NCBI RefSeq assembly: GCF_050908845.1
Contig: NZ_CP194171.1
Coordinates: 2,604,001-2,668,000 of the forward strand
Origin: Marinobacterium_D sp050908845
Lineage (GTDB): Bacteria > Pseudomonadota > Gammaproteobacteria > Pseudomonadales > Balneatricaceae
Reading direction: 5' to 3'
DNA length: 64,000 nucleotides
Numbering within the stretch: the first letter of the stretch is position 1; the number at the start of each line of letters is the position of its first letter. A program made the position numbers and the translations under genes. The notes beneath the pieces are model-generated. The model was given only the letters and a program-made list of their open reading frames with translations, was not told the DNA's origin and searched no databases. Positions 1 through 15,000 of the stretch are shown in pieces.

Positions 1-3000
1 GATTATGCTGAACCAGTTTTCGGGTTTGTCACAGGGTGCCGATGCATCGGCAAACAGGCGGAACCCAAGCGCGTTGTTATCGATTTCGCGACTGTTTGCG
101 AACACATATTCACTGCTCAGCGTCGCATCGTCAGTATTGGCAAAGGCTGCTGGGTCGCGGCCACCTAATGAGCCGTCATTGCGGAAGTGGCTGTTGTGGT
201 CAGCGTCGTAATTATCGGAATCAGAGATAACCTGCACTTTCCCGACCGTACCGGCACCGGTCTGGTGTTTGCTGTCGTGCAGCACGATATCGATATCACC
301 ACCAGCCTGAACACGCTGTACCTGGACTTTGAACGGGCCGGTGCTGCCGACTACGCGGTCAAGCCCCTGCAGCCCAAGGAAAATATGGTCATTTGAATCG
401 TCGCCGGCCATGGCCAGCAGTTCAACTTCGCGGATGGAGTTATCGTAAAGGTCGGTACTCCGGACCAGCTGCACCTCCACCCGGGTGGCGTCTGAGTTGC
501 CGATACTACCTTCGGTCGCTTCGATATCGAGCTGGTTGGTACGGATTACGCCGTTCGCGCTTCCAAAGATATCGCCGGATTGTGCTGAGTGATCGGCAAC
601 CGTCTCGGTATTAATGATGCGCGTCCAGCCACCGGGGTTATTGATAACGCCATCAATGTAGATATCTCCACTGCTATTGAGCTTTTGTACATCGATGATC
701 GTACCAACGGTCGACAGGCGATGCTTGATATAGAACTCAAGCGTGGCATCGCCATCAGAGGCGCTGGTATCGTTGGTGATGACATCGTCCCCGGAATCGA
801 GTTTAACAACAGGCTTGGCAGTACCGCTGTAAATGACGTCGATTTTCTCCAGATGCATATTCTCACCGGAGTAATCGACGATACGCACATCCGGAAGGTT
901 GTCATTGAAGATGAAGTCCGGCCCTTCCGACAGCACGTTGTTTCTGATGTCATTCTGGGACTGCATCAAGATGTCGGCATAGCCTGAGTTGGTCACGCTG
1001 ACATCGAAGTCATCGACATCCTTAAGGGACTCGCCCTCGCTGTAGGTGGTTGTACCTTTGCTGACGGTCACATTGTTCAGGTGAACGATCTTGCCGGTAT
1101 CGTCGATCACCAGTTCAGGCGCACCGCCGGGCCCGCCAAGAATTTCCACATTTGCATCCCACTTGATGCGGGCGCTATTTGATGGATTGGAATGGGTATG
1201 GTCGAAATAGCCAGTCTCTGTATGCACCCGCCATTTGCCGGTTTTATTGTCAACACCACCTATCACATCGGATTGAACATAGAGTGCCAAGGCGTTGATG
1301 TCGCTATCGACGGGGTGAGCCAATGGGCTGTCGGAGGCCCGCGCGCCGGCGATGACGGCAACACCCTGTTGCGTATCCACTTCGGCATCAATGGTCATAA
1401 CGCCACCGGCTGAAGCCTCCTGGGGCGGAATGATACCGACGGCGAGGCGGCTCGCCTTACGTTCGATATCGACATCTTTATAGTTGGCACGAAGATCCAC
1501 GCCATGCCTACCGGTGATACGCGTCTCATCAGAATTGCCGCTGGAATCACCGCGCAGAATCACTTCAGCCATGGTGTCGATGTTGGCGTTCGCTTCCGCA
1601 TACGCAGTAGAAGCGCCAAGCAACAGGGTAATAAACGACTGCGCGCCGGCACGTGCATTGGCCGTAAGCTCCGAAATAAGCGCATACATGTTTACCGTAT
1701 CGCCGGTTATGTTCGCGCCGATGCCGATATCCACGGTGGAGTTACCGTCGATATGCACGCCGTATTTGTTGTCATTTCCGCCATCGCCGTCTTCGTTCGA
1801 ATACGCACCTGCCCAGCCAATCGCTCCACCGGTGAAGGTCTCGGCTTCGGTGGTGACATCAAGTTTGGCATCGCTGGTCAGATCGATATGGCGATCCGAT
1901 TCGAGACTTGCCCCGCCCCCAATCTTGACCAGGCTCTTGAAGTTCACCGATGCGTCGGACTTAACATCGGCATTGGCGATAATGCCGCCCCCCTTGGCGA
2001 TCGCAACGCCCTTCGCCGTGGTGTCAGAATCGGCATTCATGATGATGTCGCAGCCGGCAATGAGCACAGCATTGGTGCCGACCTCGGCGACCACGGAATG
2101 GGTTTTGATGTCGGTGTCTGTTTTCGCCTGGCCGACTCTGATTGCGCCGCCGCCCCGAGCGTCCGAGGTCCCGCTCACATCGATAGCGGAGTCAGCAGAT
2201 ATTTCGATTCCACCAACGGCGGTAATATGCGTCGAAGAACCTATGTAGGCATCCACTGACAGGTTCACAGTACTATTGGCTTCTGGTGTATCAGCCGAAA
2301 CCCCGAGCGCACCTCCCGCGCCATTTGCGGCGGCGCTGGATTGGCCATCGCCCTGGGTACCCAGGTAGCTGACCAGATCGAGGCCTCCCGGACCGTAAAG
2401 CGTCTGGCCGGCCGCTACCGGCGTCGCGAGTTTATCAAGTTCGAGTGTCAGCCAGTGTTCACCGCTGGCGGATGTAAAATCGATGCCTTCAGTGCCAATA
2501 CGGTGCTTCGCGCTGTCAAACAACCCGGTATCGTCCAGCGTCAGCGCTGCACCATCGACGCTGTCAGCGAGCTGGAAACTGTCATCGCTGAGCTTCTTGA
2601 CGTAATAGGTTTGACCGTCGACCAATCCATCGATCGCCATTTCACCGGTGCGAATTAGGCTGTAAAGGCCGGGGTTCGTAGAGTCACTCAGATCAGGCGT
2701 CAGCTCCAATGCGTCCTGATAGACATCGGTAGTACCAAAGTCACCTTCATCGACCTGCTCTTTCACAGTCAGGGTCAAAATATCGTTACTTAAAGAGGCG
2801 ATCATGTAGGTCGCATTAACGTCGCCTTCCAGGGTGATTTGCTGATTTTCCTTAAATCCGAACTCAGCCCAGGTCAATCCGTCGTTTCGTTTGATAGTGT
2901 CGCCTGATTCTGACTGAGCGAAGGTCAGTGAGCTGACAACCGAGTAGGCGTCGGTGAGTTGGATTGTGTTGACGCTGTCGTCAATCACATAGTACGTCGA

Positions 3001-6000
3001 ATCGTTCGAGAGACCGCCAATCGGCAACTCCTTAGACAAATCGCGATAAAGAACTTTATCGCCACCGTTCCAACCGTGGCTTTCGATAAAGATGTTGTTC
3101 AGAGAACTGTTGTGAATCACCTCGCCACGACTGTTAAGCGACGGGTCGTGGTTACTGTCCGTGGTAATATCCACGGAGCTGACGTTGAACTCTACGATAG
3201 CGTCCGGGGCGCGATATGTAACCGCCTGACCATCATCGAAGCCATGGTCCACGATCTCGATGCTATCGTTATCGACCTGGGCCACTGAGAAGTCACTGAG
3301 TTGATTAGTATCAAAGACCGAATCGGTGATCTTGGTTTCGGACAGTTTGATGGTCTGATCATCGATGACTCGGACGTAGTAGGTCTTGCCTTCCGACAAT
3401 CCGCCGATGCTGCCTTCAAGGCTGTACAACTCGACTTCGTCACCATCCTCAAACAGGTGGGGCGCGGAGAAACTGATGCTGTCACGCGATAGATCCACAC
3501 CAGCCAGGCCTTCGCGATCGGCTATATCCCCCAGACCTTCCACATCTTCCAAACCATCAATAGCATCCAGATCTAACGCGGCGCCCAATAAGTAAATGTC
3601 GTCGCCGCCCATATCCAGTACCGCGTGCTCGCGTCCGTTCAGGGTCACAATGGTGCCAGTGGTCAGCGGAAGATCATTAACTGTTATCAGATCTCCGTTG
3701 ACCGCATCGATGTCTGCATCTATCGAGGTGCTGTTTTTGAGGAAGTCAGCCGTGACGCGAACATCTGCAGCGGCATTTACTGTTGCGCTACTATCGATAC
3801 TGGCTTTCAGGGTCGGACTCAGGGTCAGAGTAGTTTTTGCTGCGCCGCCATCGCCGAGTACCGCACCACCGTAACGTTCAGATTTACCGTCGGCTTCAGC
3901 CAGCGCTGAAGCGATTACACTTACATCGCCTGCGCCAAGCGTTGCACCGATAGCCGCTGTGGCGCTATCAAGTAAGGAGTTTACTGTGCTACTGCTGCCT
4001 ATCCAGGCCTTGGTCTCGGCGGTATTGGTTGGCTTTGCATAAGCTGTTGCGCCATTAATCCCGATTGCGCCACTGGCGATAAGGGAATCGGCTTTGGCAT
4101 AGGAGGACGAACTTGCCTCCACCTTGACCGGTCCGTCATAGATATCGGCCGTCGCATTGTCGCGAATATAGGCGTGACTTTTACCCTCACTGACCGCTGA
4201 AGCGTCAACCTTCCCGCCACCCGCGACAATTGAACCGGAGCCTGCGGTAATCTTTGCGACCGCATCAGCCTTGGACACTGTGCTTTCGATGCTGAGGCTT
4301 GAGCCATCTACATCAGCTTTATCACCGAGATATGCCAGGGTATCGCCGCTTGTACCTGCATTAACCTGGAACGTTGAGGCGTTAATGCCAAGACTGCCAC
4401 CGCCGCCTCCAGCATCTGAAGTAGCTGATGCGGATGACTCTGCCTTGACCGAGATTGACCCGTCGATGTTTGCAGTCGTTGCCTTAGCGGTGGTGTCATT
4501 TTCCTGAGTGCCGAAATAGGCTTCCACATCGGCATCGATATACGCCTCTGAATTGACGCCGTTGCCACCACCCACCAAACCGATGGCCACCGAAAGGATG
4601 TCGCTATCTGCCAGGTTGGTGGCATCGGCCTTAATCGTCAGACTACCGGCATTCAGAGTGGTGCCCTCGCCAACCGAGGCGATAGTTGCTCCCTGGCGTG
4701 AGCTATCGGAGTCTTCTGTACCGACTGTTGCGATCACATCGAATAGACTGACTGAGATCCCTACCGAGCCATTACCGCCACGTGCTTCAGTGATCGCCGA
4801 CGACCGGGATGTGGCGGTGATCTGTGCCGCATTCGTGACTGTGATATCGGCATCCTTACCGATAAAAGCCTGCAGATTACCCTTGATACTGGATGACGCA
4901 TCGACATTGGTACCTGAGCCGGCTAAACCGACGCCGCCGATGGTCATATCCGTATCTGCGAACCGGTTCTGCGGCGAATTACTGTCAGAAGCGTTGGGAT
5001 TAAGGAGCTTCACTGACAACGAATCGCCAGTGATTTTTACGTTATCACCAAGATAAGCCGCGCCATTGCTGGCCAGATCGGCATAGGTGGCATATTCGCC
5101 CCCGCCGACGACAATCGAGCCAAAACCACCGTCGGCGTCGACTGTCGCTTTTTCCGCCATGGTCGCCTCAACCTTGACCGCACCGTCTGAATTCAAGGTG
5201 GTACGCGAAGCGCTGCTGTCATCCCGGCCCGTACCTATGTGCGCATCAATATCCGCATCTACGCGACTCTTGCCGGTCAAGTTGCCACCGCCGCCAAGCA
5301 GGCCGATATCCACGCCCAGCATTTGATTGACCGCCGCGTTGCGTGCATCGGCAACCACTGAAGCACTGCCTACGTTGATTGTCGCGCCTTCGCCGATATA
5401 CGCCCGTGTGACGCCAAGACGTGCCGTGTCTGACTCACCGCTCCCCACCCTCGCCAGGCTCTCGTAAACGCCTACCGATATGCCGACCGACCCGTTGCCG
5501 CCGTTGGTGGAAGAGTCCGCCGTGGACTGCGACTTCGCCTCCACCTGCAATGCGTTGGTGACGGTAATTTCGGTGTTATCACCGATAAAGGCTTCGAGGT
5601 TACCAATAATCGTGGCGTGTGCCTCGACCCGACTTCCGGAACCAACCAGACCGACGCCTCCGATCACCAAATCAGATTCCGCAAAACGACTGAGTGGATC
5701 ACTGGCCGAGGCGTTAGGGTTAATCAGCTTCACTGATAACGAATCGGCGGTGATTTTCGCATTGTCGCCGACATAGGCCCTGCCGTCGCTGCCGATGTAA
5801 GCATGCGCGCGGTACTGCCCCCCTCCAATACCGACTGATCCGAAGCCCCCATCAGCGTCGATCGTCGCTTTTTCAGCCATGGTCGCTTCGACCGTTACCG
5901 CTCCGCCGGAATTCAGCGTTGTGCGTGAAGCCGTAGTGTCGTCTATGTCAGTACCAATATGCGCATCCACGTCCGCATCGACACGGCTCTTGCCAGTCAG

Positions 6001-9000
6001 GTCACCACCGCCGCCAAGCAGACCGATATCCACGCCCAACATTTCGTTGACCGCTTTATTGCGCGCATCCGCAACAACAGAAGCGCTACCGACGTTGATC
6101 GTTGCGCCTTCGCCGATATAAGCGCGTGTAACGCCTAGACGGGCGGTATCAGACTCGCCGCTGCCGACGGTTGCCAGACTTTCATAAACGCCTACCGATA
6201 TGCCAACTGAGCCGTTGCCGCCGTTGGTTGAGGAATCCGCGGTGGATTGTGATTGGGCATCCACCACTAGCGCATTGGTGACTGTGATCTCTGTGTCGTC
6301 ACCGATAAAGGCTTCGAGGTTACCGGTAATCGTGGCGTGTGCTTCAACCCTATTTCCGGAACCAACCAGACCAACGCCTCCGATCACCAGATCGGATTCC
6401 GCAAAACGACTGAGCGGATCACTGGCCGAAGCATTAGGGTTAATCAGTTTCACCGACAGTGAATCGGCGGTGATCTTCACATTGTCGCCAACGTAAGCCT
6501 TACCGGCACTACCGATGTAACTGTGGCCAAAGTATTCACCCCCACCAATACCAACCGACCCGAAACCTCCGTCCACATCAGCGCTAGCCTTCTCAGACAT
6601 GGTCGACTCTAAGGTGACCGAACCACTCACTTCTACCGTTGCACGCAGAGGAGTGGTTGCACCTTTGGCCGCGCCTATATGCGCATCCACATCGGCATCG
6701 ACACGCCCCAACCCTTCAAGACGTCCTCCACCGCCCAGTAAGCCGATATCAACACCCAACATCTGCGCATCGGCTTCACTGCGTCCGTCGGCCGCCACGC
6801 GCAGGCTTCCTGCATCCACAGTGCTGTTTTCATCCACATAGGCCTGGGTGATACCCAAGCGGTCGCTATCGCCCTCGCCACTGCCAACGATCGCCTTAGT
6901 GGTGAACAGGCTCACCGCGATGCCGATAGCGCCGTCACCACCATCAGATTTCGCACGGGCGAAGTTCTTCGCATCGGCATCCACATCAACAAGCCCTTTG
7001 GCATCAATGTCTGCCCCTTTTCCGATGTAGGCTTTCACAGAACCTGTGATCCTGGCGATAGTCTGCGCGGCATCGTCTTCGCTAATGTCACCTGGATTAC
7101 CAGTGCCACTGCCGAGCAGGCCCACACCACCAGTGGTGAGGTACGCCTTGGCGGTACGGGTACCGGTTTCCACAGACGACTCGGGGTCGACACCACTGAC
7201 GTAGTGCGAGGAGTTACGGACATCCGCTTCTATCGTGATGGTATCTCCGTTGACGGTGACACCGCTGCCCACATTCGCACTGGTATCGGCGGAAATAGTC
7301 GCGCTACTGCTTACCAGATTGACCGATACGCCGATTGCACCCGAGCCACCATCCAGATCACTCAAGGCGCCGTGAGCGGAGGTGGACAAGATGCTCACCG
7401 CCCCATTTGCCGCCTGCAGATTGGCGCTGCCCGTGGCCGCTGCCTCGACGTGGCCCTGAATCGTTGCCGCTGAAATGAGCTTGGAAACGGACCCGCCGAT
7501 ACTGACACTGACCGAGGCACCCACAGGCTTGCTATGGACAAAGGCATCCGAGTAGGCCTTGACCTCGATACCACCTTCGGTCGAGGTCACGCTGGCGTCC
7601 TTGATATAGGCATCGACCGAGGCATTCACGGTATTGGTGGAATCGACTTCGACGTAGCTCACCGACAACAGGCTGATAGACACACCGACCCCGGTGAGGT
7701 GCGAGTACAGGCTCTCATCGTCGGTTGCATTGATACCGATGTCGCCGGACGCGCTCACCCAGCCGCCATCAATATAGGCGTGGGTACCACCAGTGGCTCC
7801 GATGGTATTGCTCCCTTCAACATAGATGGCGGACACGGCGAGGCCAATCGGCGAGTCCTTGGAGACCTGGATGGCAACACTGGCACTTACAACAACGCCC
7901 TTAGCGGTCAGGTCGCGATCGGACGCTGCGTCAATTTGGATATCACCGTCCGTCTGGACCGCGGAATTCTTGATATAGGTTTCGACCAGGTTATCGATGG
8001 AGTTCTCGGCGAATACCAGCGACACGGCCCCGGCCGCTGACACTCCTTCGCCCACGCCGACCGCCACGCCCACCGAGACGGCAACCCAGTCTGCCACGAT
8101 CGAAGAGTTGTCCTGCGCCAGCATAGTGATGCCACCGCTGCCGGCCTTGATACCCGGCAAGGTTGCGTCCGAGAGGTCGTTACTATCGGTGATATAGGCC
8201 TGAATGGCGTTTTCGATAGTGTTGGTGGTACCCACATACGCCACACCAACCGCACCTGAGGCACCGTTGCCCACTGTGACAGTAATCGACGCGGCCGCGC
8301 TGAAGGCGAAGGTGTCGATCTCGGTGTTCGAGGTCGCGGTGATCGACAAGGCATCCTTGGCTTCTACCAACGAATTGTCGATGTGTGCCTTGATAGTGTT
8401 GCGTATCGTACTTTGCGATACAGCCACGCCACCCGTGATGGCCGCACGAGCGCCACCGCCGGTGCTGATCGACGCCGCGAAGGCCGCAGCACCGGAATCG
8501 GTGGTAATGATCGTTGGATCGTCAGCAGCCCCATCCGTGGCGCTCAGGGTCACGTCGCCGGTATCGGCAGTGACATCACTGCCACCCTTGATTGCGGCCT
8601 CGATAGTGTTTTCCACACTATTGACCGATACCGCCGCGCCCACACCTAGATCGAGCCCATTGCTCTTGCCGGTACTGACACTGAAATCGGCCGCAACACC
8701 GATGCTAAGGGTGTCAATCGAGGTATTGGATTTGGCGATCAATGAGACATCGTCACCAGTTACCGTGGAATCGTCGATCACGGCGTACAACTTGTTGCCG
8801 ATGTCGTTGACCGCGACACCCACGCCGATCGCCAGGTTCACCCCCGTGCTGTTACCGGTAGATATATTGAACGATACACCTACACCACCGGCATCCGAGA
8901 CGATGCTGGAGTCATCGCTTGCGGTCAGCAATACGCTGCCGTTCTTGGCTTCCACGCCCGGAGTGCCGTTAGTGCCGTTACTGCCCTTGATGTGAGCGTC

Positions 9001-12000
9001 AATGGTGTTCTTTATGGTGTTCTTGGTGCCGGCACCGCCGCCTGCCAGATTGAAGCCGTTACCTTGACCAATTTGACCGTTCACAGCGCCGCCGATCGAC
9101 AGTGCGTTGACCGTGTTGGTCGACTCCGCGATCAAGGCGACATCCTGGTCGGCGCTGACGGTCGAATCCTCGACCATCGCGGTGATGCCGTTCTGGATAT
9201 CGTTCAGTGCTACGCCGATACCCAATCCGGCATTAGCGCCACTGCCCCCGCCGATCTTCACCATAATGCCGATGCCCGCCGCGTCGGCATCGATGCTTGT
9301 CTTGTCTGAGGCGGTAAGCTCGACTGAGCCGCTTCCCGACACCACGTCGCTGGAATCTTCGATGCTGGCATTGAGAGTGTTGCGTATGGTGTTGATAGAG
9401 AAGCCGGCACCGCCGCCAAGATTCAGGCCACTACCCTTCGCCGGGGTAACCTGAACTCCGACGCCGAAGGTCAACGCACGGATCGATGGATCATCACCGA
9501 TGGGCTGCATACCGGCATCGAGTATGACGTCCCCTTGTGCCTTGACTGTCGAGTCTTCGATCCTGGCATCGATCTCGCTGTAAATATCATTGGTGGCGCC
9601 GCCGATACCGATCGCAAGCTGAGCGCCCGATCCTTTGCCGAGTTTTAAAGCCAGTGCCACACCGCCTGCATCGGCGGTGATCGTGCTATTGTCATTGGCG
9701 ATGAGTTCAACTTTGCCCTGGTTCGACAAGACACCGTAACCACCGCTTTTCTGGCTGCCGAGGATATAAGCCTTGGTGCGGCTCCAGATGGTATTACCCG
9801 ATCCTGCACCGGCACCGGTGCCGACAAACTTACGGCTGGAGTCCTTGGTAATACTCCCTGAGCCGCCAAAGGTCACCGCATTGATCGCCAGGAGGGCGGT
9901 GGCATGCAGCAAGATATTGCCGTCCGATTCGACTGGTAAACCGTCGATAAAAGACAGAGTCTCAGCGCGATCGCTTTCTTTACCAATCTCGTTAACCGCA
10001 ACCGAGATGCCAACCGCACCGCTTGCGGCGCCTCCGCCTTCGCCGGAGGCATCGCTGGTTCCTGATATGAACGGGATGGCCAGTGAAATTCCACCCGCAA
10101 TCGCTTCGATGGTGGACCGGTTATCGGCAGTAATTTTGACCTGCCCATCTGCAGCCACTGAGTCCCCACCTGTTCCGCGGATGTAAGCCTGGGTGGACCC
10201 GCCAAGTTCATTGACACTGACCGAGCCGGCCCCTGCGATCTTGCCCTCGCCGCTAAAATTGGCCGCTACACCAAGGCTGAAGGAGTAAATATCCGATGTG
10301 CCAACCGCCTCAATGATGAGATTGCCGTCGATATCGATGGTACTGTTCTTCAGATAGGCGGCGACATCATTGTCGATAATATTGATCGCGATAGCGGCGC
10401 CAAACGCATTTTCCGCAGAGATACCGACAGCACCGCCGATGGTAAAGATGCTCGAGGTGTCTTTGGCTGACACTGTTACCGAAACCGGGGTTGAGCTTCC
10501 CGCTACCTCGGTAATGCTGCTGTTATCGAGGTAAGCATTGGTATCGGCGTAGATCAGATTAACCGACAGGTTAACGCCCAAACCGAACGAACTGTCTTTC
10601 CCTCCTGCAGCGATACTGGCGCCAATCGCTACGATGCGTGGGTCGTCTCCGGCATCCTCATTGATGGCCGATACCTTAACGGCGCCACCGGCCATCTTCA
10701 GCGACGAATCGGCTATATAAGCCTGGGTGAGGGTCGGCGTATCGCTGGTACCAAGCATATTGGCGCCAACGCCCAAGCCAACCCCGCCCTTACCGCCGAA
10801 CGCGACACCACCACCAACCGCAATCATGCTGGCTGTGTTGGATGCAGTTATCGACAGGTCTCCGTCCACATTGGAATCACTACCCGCAAGATAAGCTTCT
10901 GTGGTGTTAAAAATCTGGTTAATCGATACGGAGCCGGCGACCGAAATACCCTCTTTTAGGGTCGTCACACCCACACCGGCACTGATGCTGATCAGGTCAC
11001 CCTTGCGTACGGCCTCGATGCCAAGGTCTGCGGCCAGATCCAGGTCGGTATCGATGACGAAGGCGCGCGTGGTGGTATCCAGGTCATTCAGACTGAAAGC
11101 CCCGGCTAATGCCCCCCCGCTGGACTGGCTCCTGCCTCCAACGAATGCGGCTCCTCCGGTGATCGTTAGCTCAAAGATGTCGTTTTCCGCCAGCAGGTTT
11201 GCCTTATCGGCGCTGATCAATCCGCTACCCTGAATCGACGCCTGGGTGTTGTCGGTTACCGAGTTAACCGAAACGGCTGCGGCTATGCCTATACCGGTCG
11301 GCGGAGCCTCCTGATTGGTGCCCAGCACGGACTGCGCCTTGAGCGGTACGTTCTGGGGTACGCTCGGCTGATCCGGGTCGGTGCTGATTTTGGTACCGGC
11401 GACGGCGAAAGAGGCGATAAAACCATCCACCTTGGCCAGCAGATCCACCTCTTCAGCCACATCGATGTGAGTGGCAGGTGAACTGCCTGCACCGCCGGCA
11501 CTCTGAAGCTTCGTCCGATCGCCGATGACCGCGTAGGTTTCGCGGAACACATCGTTGATGCCGACGGACGCGCCTACGCCAAGCCCGGAACCAAAGGCAA
11601 TACCACCCACCCAGCTGATCTGGGTCTCAAGACTCCCTGCATAGAGGCGAACATTGCGCCCGGTCACCGAGGCACTGTTCGACAGCTGGACGACGTTGTC
11701 GCTGACCTGTTTCAGGTAAGCGAAGGAGCCGCCTATTGCAACGCGCCCGGCATTCGCGCCCGATTGGGTGAAATTGAAATTGAAGATCGCCTCTTCGGCT
11801 TTCATGTTGAAGCCGCCATCGGCACCACTGAAGATCTCAGCCTCGCCCTGAACCAATGCGTGGGTCGTATTGTTCAGGAACTGAAGATTGATTGAACCAC
11901 CAAAGCCCCCGCGCTTGCTCTCTGAACCCAGCGGCGCAATGGTTGTATCAAGGTCCCAGTCCGGTGACAGCGGGTCGATACTGATAGATGGCAGACTGAA

Positions 12001-15000
12001 CTGGAAGTTACCGGTGACATTGATCAACTGGAGGTAGTTGGTCGCCTCTACCGAGACCACCTGCTCGCCCTTGCTGTCAGCTTGTCGATCGGCCTGATTG
12101 GGATGCGGGTTGCTATTATCATCGCGCCAATCAGTGTCCTGGTTGATCTTAACCTCATCCTGAACAACGGCCTGGGTATCGTTGGTAATGACCAAGAGGT
12201 TCACCGAGCCGGCGATGCTCAACTTGTCTGCTTTGGCGGTACTGCGGGCAAAGGTATTCAGCAGTTTGGATTCGATACCCAGGCTGCCATCGAGGTAGTC
12301 ATTGAAGGTGTCATACCCATCGTTCTGCAATTGATCGAGCAGTTCGCCAGTGGACAGCGGTACATATTCGTCAAAACGCGTCAGCAAGGGGTAATTGGTG
12401 CCGGCGATCACACGGGTTGCGCGCAGTGCATCCAGTTCGGCGCCCTGTTCAACGGTGGCCTTGGCGGTGTTATTAAATATACCCGCACTGACAGCAACAC
12501 TGACCGTGGTCGGAGCGCTGGCGCCGGTTCCACCCTCGGAGGTGTTCTGGGGCTCGGTATCGCTCTGAGCCGACAACTGTAGCGACTGGTCGATTTCCGC
12601 TTTGACCTCGATATCTTCGTTGGATTTCAGCGAAGCGGTGCCGCCCACATGGGATTCGACAGTGTGGTTTGCAAAGCTGAATGCCAGCGCACCTGCTACG
12701 TTAATGCTGGTCGAGGCGCCAGATGTTGCTGGGGGCTTGTAGTCTTCGGTCAGCTTGCCAAGGATGTGGTTAAGAATAGTGTCATTGACCTTATCCTTAA
12801 CGCCTGTGACCTTTTGTCCAAACGAGGTGGCATCACTGTTGTCGTTGCTTTCCAGACCAGCCTCAGCGCTTGCCGAATCGCTAGCATCCAGAGAAGCCAA
12901 TACGCCAATCCCGGTAGCAAAGCCGGAGTCGAGCACATGCTTGGCTTCCAGGCGATACCCCGTGTCAGGTCCACTGGCAGGTTTTTCGATTTCGATCGCT
13001 ATGCCAGCGAGGGCTTCATTTTCGCTCTCAGCCAGTTTGATGACTTGTTTATCGGCGATACGAAAATCGCCCTGCAAGTTAAACTCGTTAGTGTTGGCTA
13101 TTACATAGTAGGTATTGCCGTCGACCAGCCCCTTAATCGGTGCTGCACCATTCTCGCGGTACACAACAGCCTGGCCCAGGGCGAAGGTGGATCCGCCCAC
13201 TGCGTTTTCCAGCACGATGGCGTTTTTCTCGATGCCGTTGGTACCGTCGCCAATATCACCAACTTTGAAATCTTTTTTGTTGGTGTCTACGTCAACACCG
13301 AGCGTCGTGTAATCAAGGTTTATCGCATCGCCTTCAATTGCTTTCCAGTCGGTGGTTGCCAGCTGGATCAGGGTGCCTTCGTTGAAGTTGGTGTTCGCGT
13401 CATCTTCGACATTGATGACGAAATAACTGCCACCATCCCTCAGGCCACCAATGCTGTTGCCCCGCTGATTGCCGTACTCAATAACATCCTCAGTCAACAA
13501 TGTATGGTGACCAAGATTGATTGTGTTGCCGAAATAGTCGATATACCCCGGATCGGTGGGACGCGCGCCGGCTGCGAGATCGGAAAAACTTATTACTGTG
13601 TTTTCGTTGGCGTCGATAACACCGTTGTTATTGTCGTCGAGTTGGATCGTTTCATTGGTGTAGTCGATCTTGCCGATCTTATCGAACTTGGCCATTAGCG
13701 GATCGATCTCGATTTTGACAAGAGGCGTGCTCAACGACGTCGGATCACCTTCGATACGCTCGATGGGCTCCATTTTTGCTGTGACTACACCATCGACGCG
13801 GGTATCGATATCTGCAGTGGTCACCTCGATACCGAATGCGAGACCGGCTGCGCCATTTGAATGCAGACCTGAAGTCGCGCTCGCGCTGGCGTCAACCTCA
13901 CCACCAGCACTGATGTTGGCGGTCTTGCCTGCGGTTATCGTAGCGCCCTTAGCTACCGTCAGAAGCGAAGTAACATCAGCATTGGCCACCGCCACCGACA
14001 CAGCAACCTGAGATGAAGCGCCACCTCTAACGTCTCCCAGATCTCGCGCGGTTTCGGTTTCAATCTCAGATGTGGCAGCCGCATCCGATGTAATAACCAC
14101 GGTTTCGCCCGACTCAATAGTTACCCCGCTCTGGATATCAACGGTTGATTTGGCGAATGATCCGGTATATCCGATGCTGAACAACTTGCTCTTGGCGACG
14201 CCGGTGCTTTCTGTGGAGGCACTCGAATAGATCCCCACCGCGTAGTCACCGATCAGATTGGCGCCATCCCGCACTGTCACGTCTGCTGTCGCGCTGCGCA
14301 CGACTACTTTGGCAGGTAATGCGGTCAGGTCGTTGAGTTTGCTCACCACTGAACCGATTACAAACTGGTCGACCACATTGCTGATACCGTTAATATCAGA
14401 GAAGCTGCGATCCTCACCCTGGGCGATCAGGTAGACACCACCCGCAGTCAGCGTTGCGCCTGCACCTATATCCACCGAGACGTGTTTATCCTGCACCATT
14501 AACGGTGAAAGATTTTCCAGTTGCGGAACATTGATCCGACGGGCACGGAATACGATGTCATCGGCATCGGTCGGGTCTGTTGCATCCCGTGCCGATAGTG
14601 TGACCCCATCGTTCACCTTGATATGGTCGGCGAAGACTTCAAGGTACCCACCGCCGGTTGAGACGTCTCCAGCAAAGGTGATGGTGTCGACCAACGGATC
14701 TTCAATCGTGGCTGGGTTGCCTTCGTGGTTACCGTAAAGCAGCAGATCCGCGGCAAAATCATCGGCAACCGAGTTAACCGTTAACTGATCGGCGCCGTTG
14801 AGCAGTTCAATGGTAAGTGAGCTGGTCGGCGTCTTGAACAGCTGAACATCGGTCGTAACCTGCGTGAACGGATTGAAGAAGCTGAAACCTTCGAATTTAA
14901 TGTGCATGTATCCGGGGGTCGGATCCGCCTCCAGGGTCCAGATGTCAGAGAAGAAGGTGCCCTTGATAACCCTGTCGGCATCATTGCCCTGCAGGACAGT

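Noticed and set aside
4560..6930. A CRISPR array or other short-repeat system
   Set aside because: Repeat units are about 720 bp, in frame, and code for protein; there are no spacers.
1484..14011. Many plus-strand frames of 100-260 codons, e.g. 1484-2248, 8204-8995 and 12649-13698, with Ser/Pro/Ala/Ile-rich translations
   Set aside because: They lie antisense to the continuous giant minus-strand frame, lack family motifs and ribosome binding sites, and mirror its codon bias.
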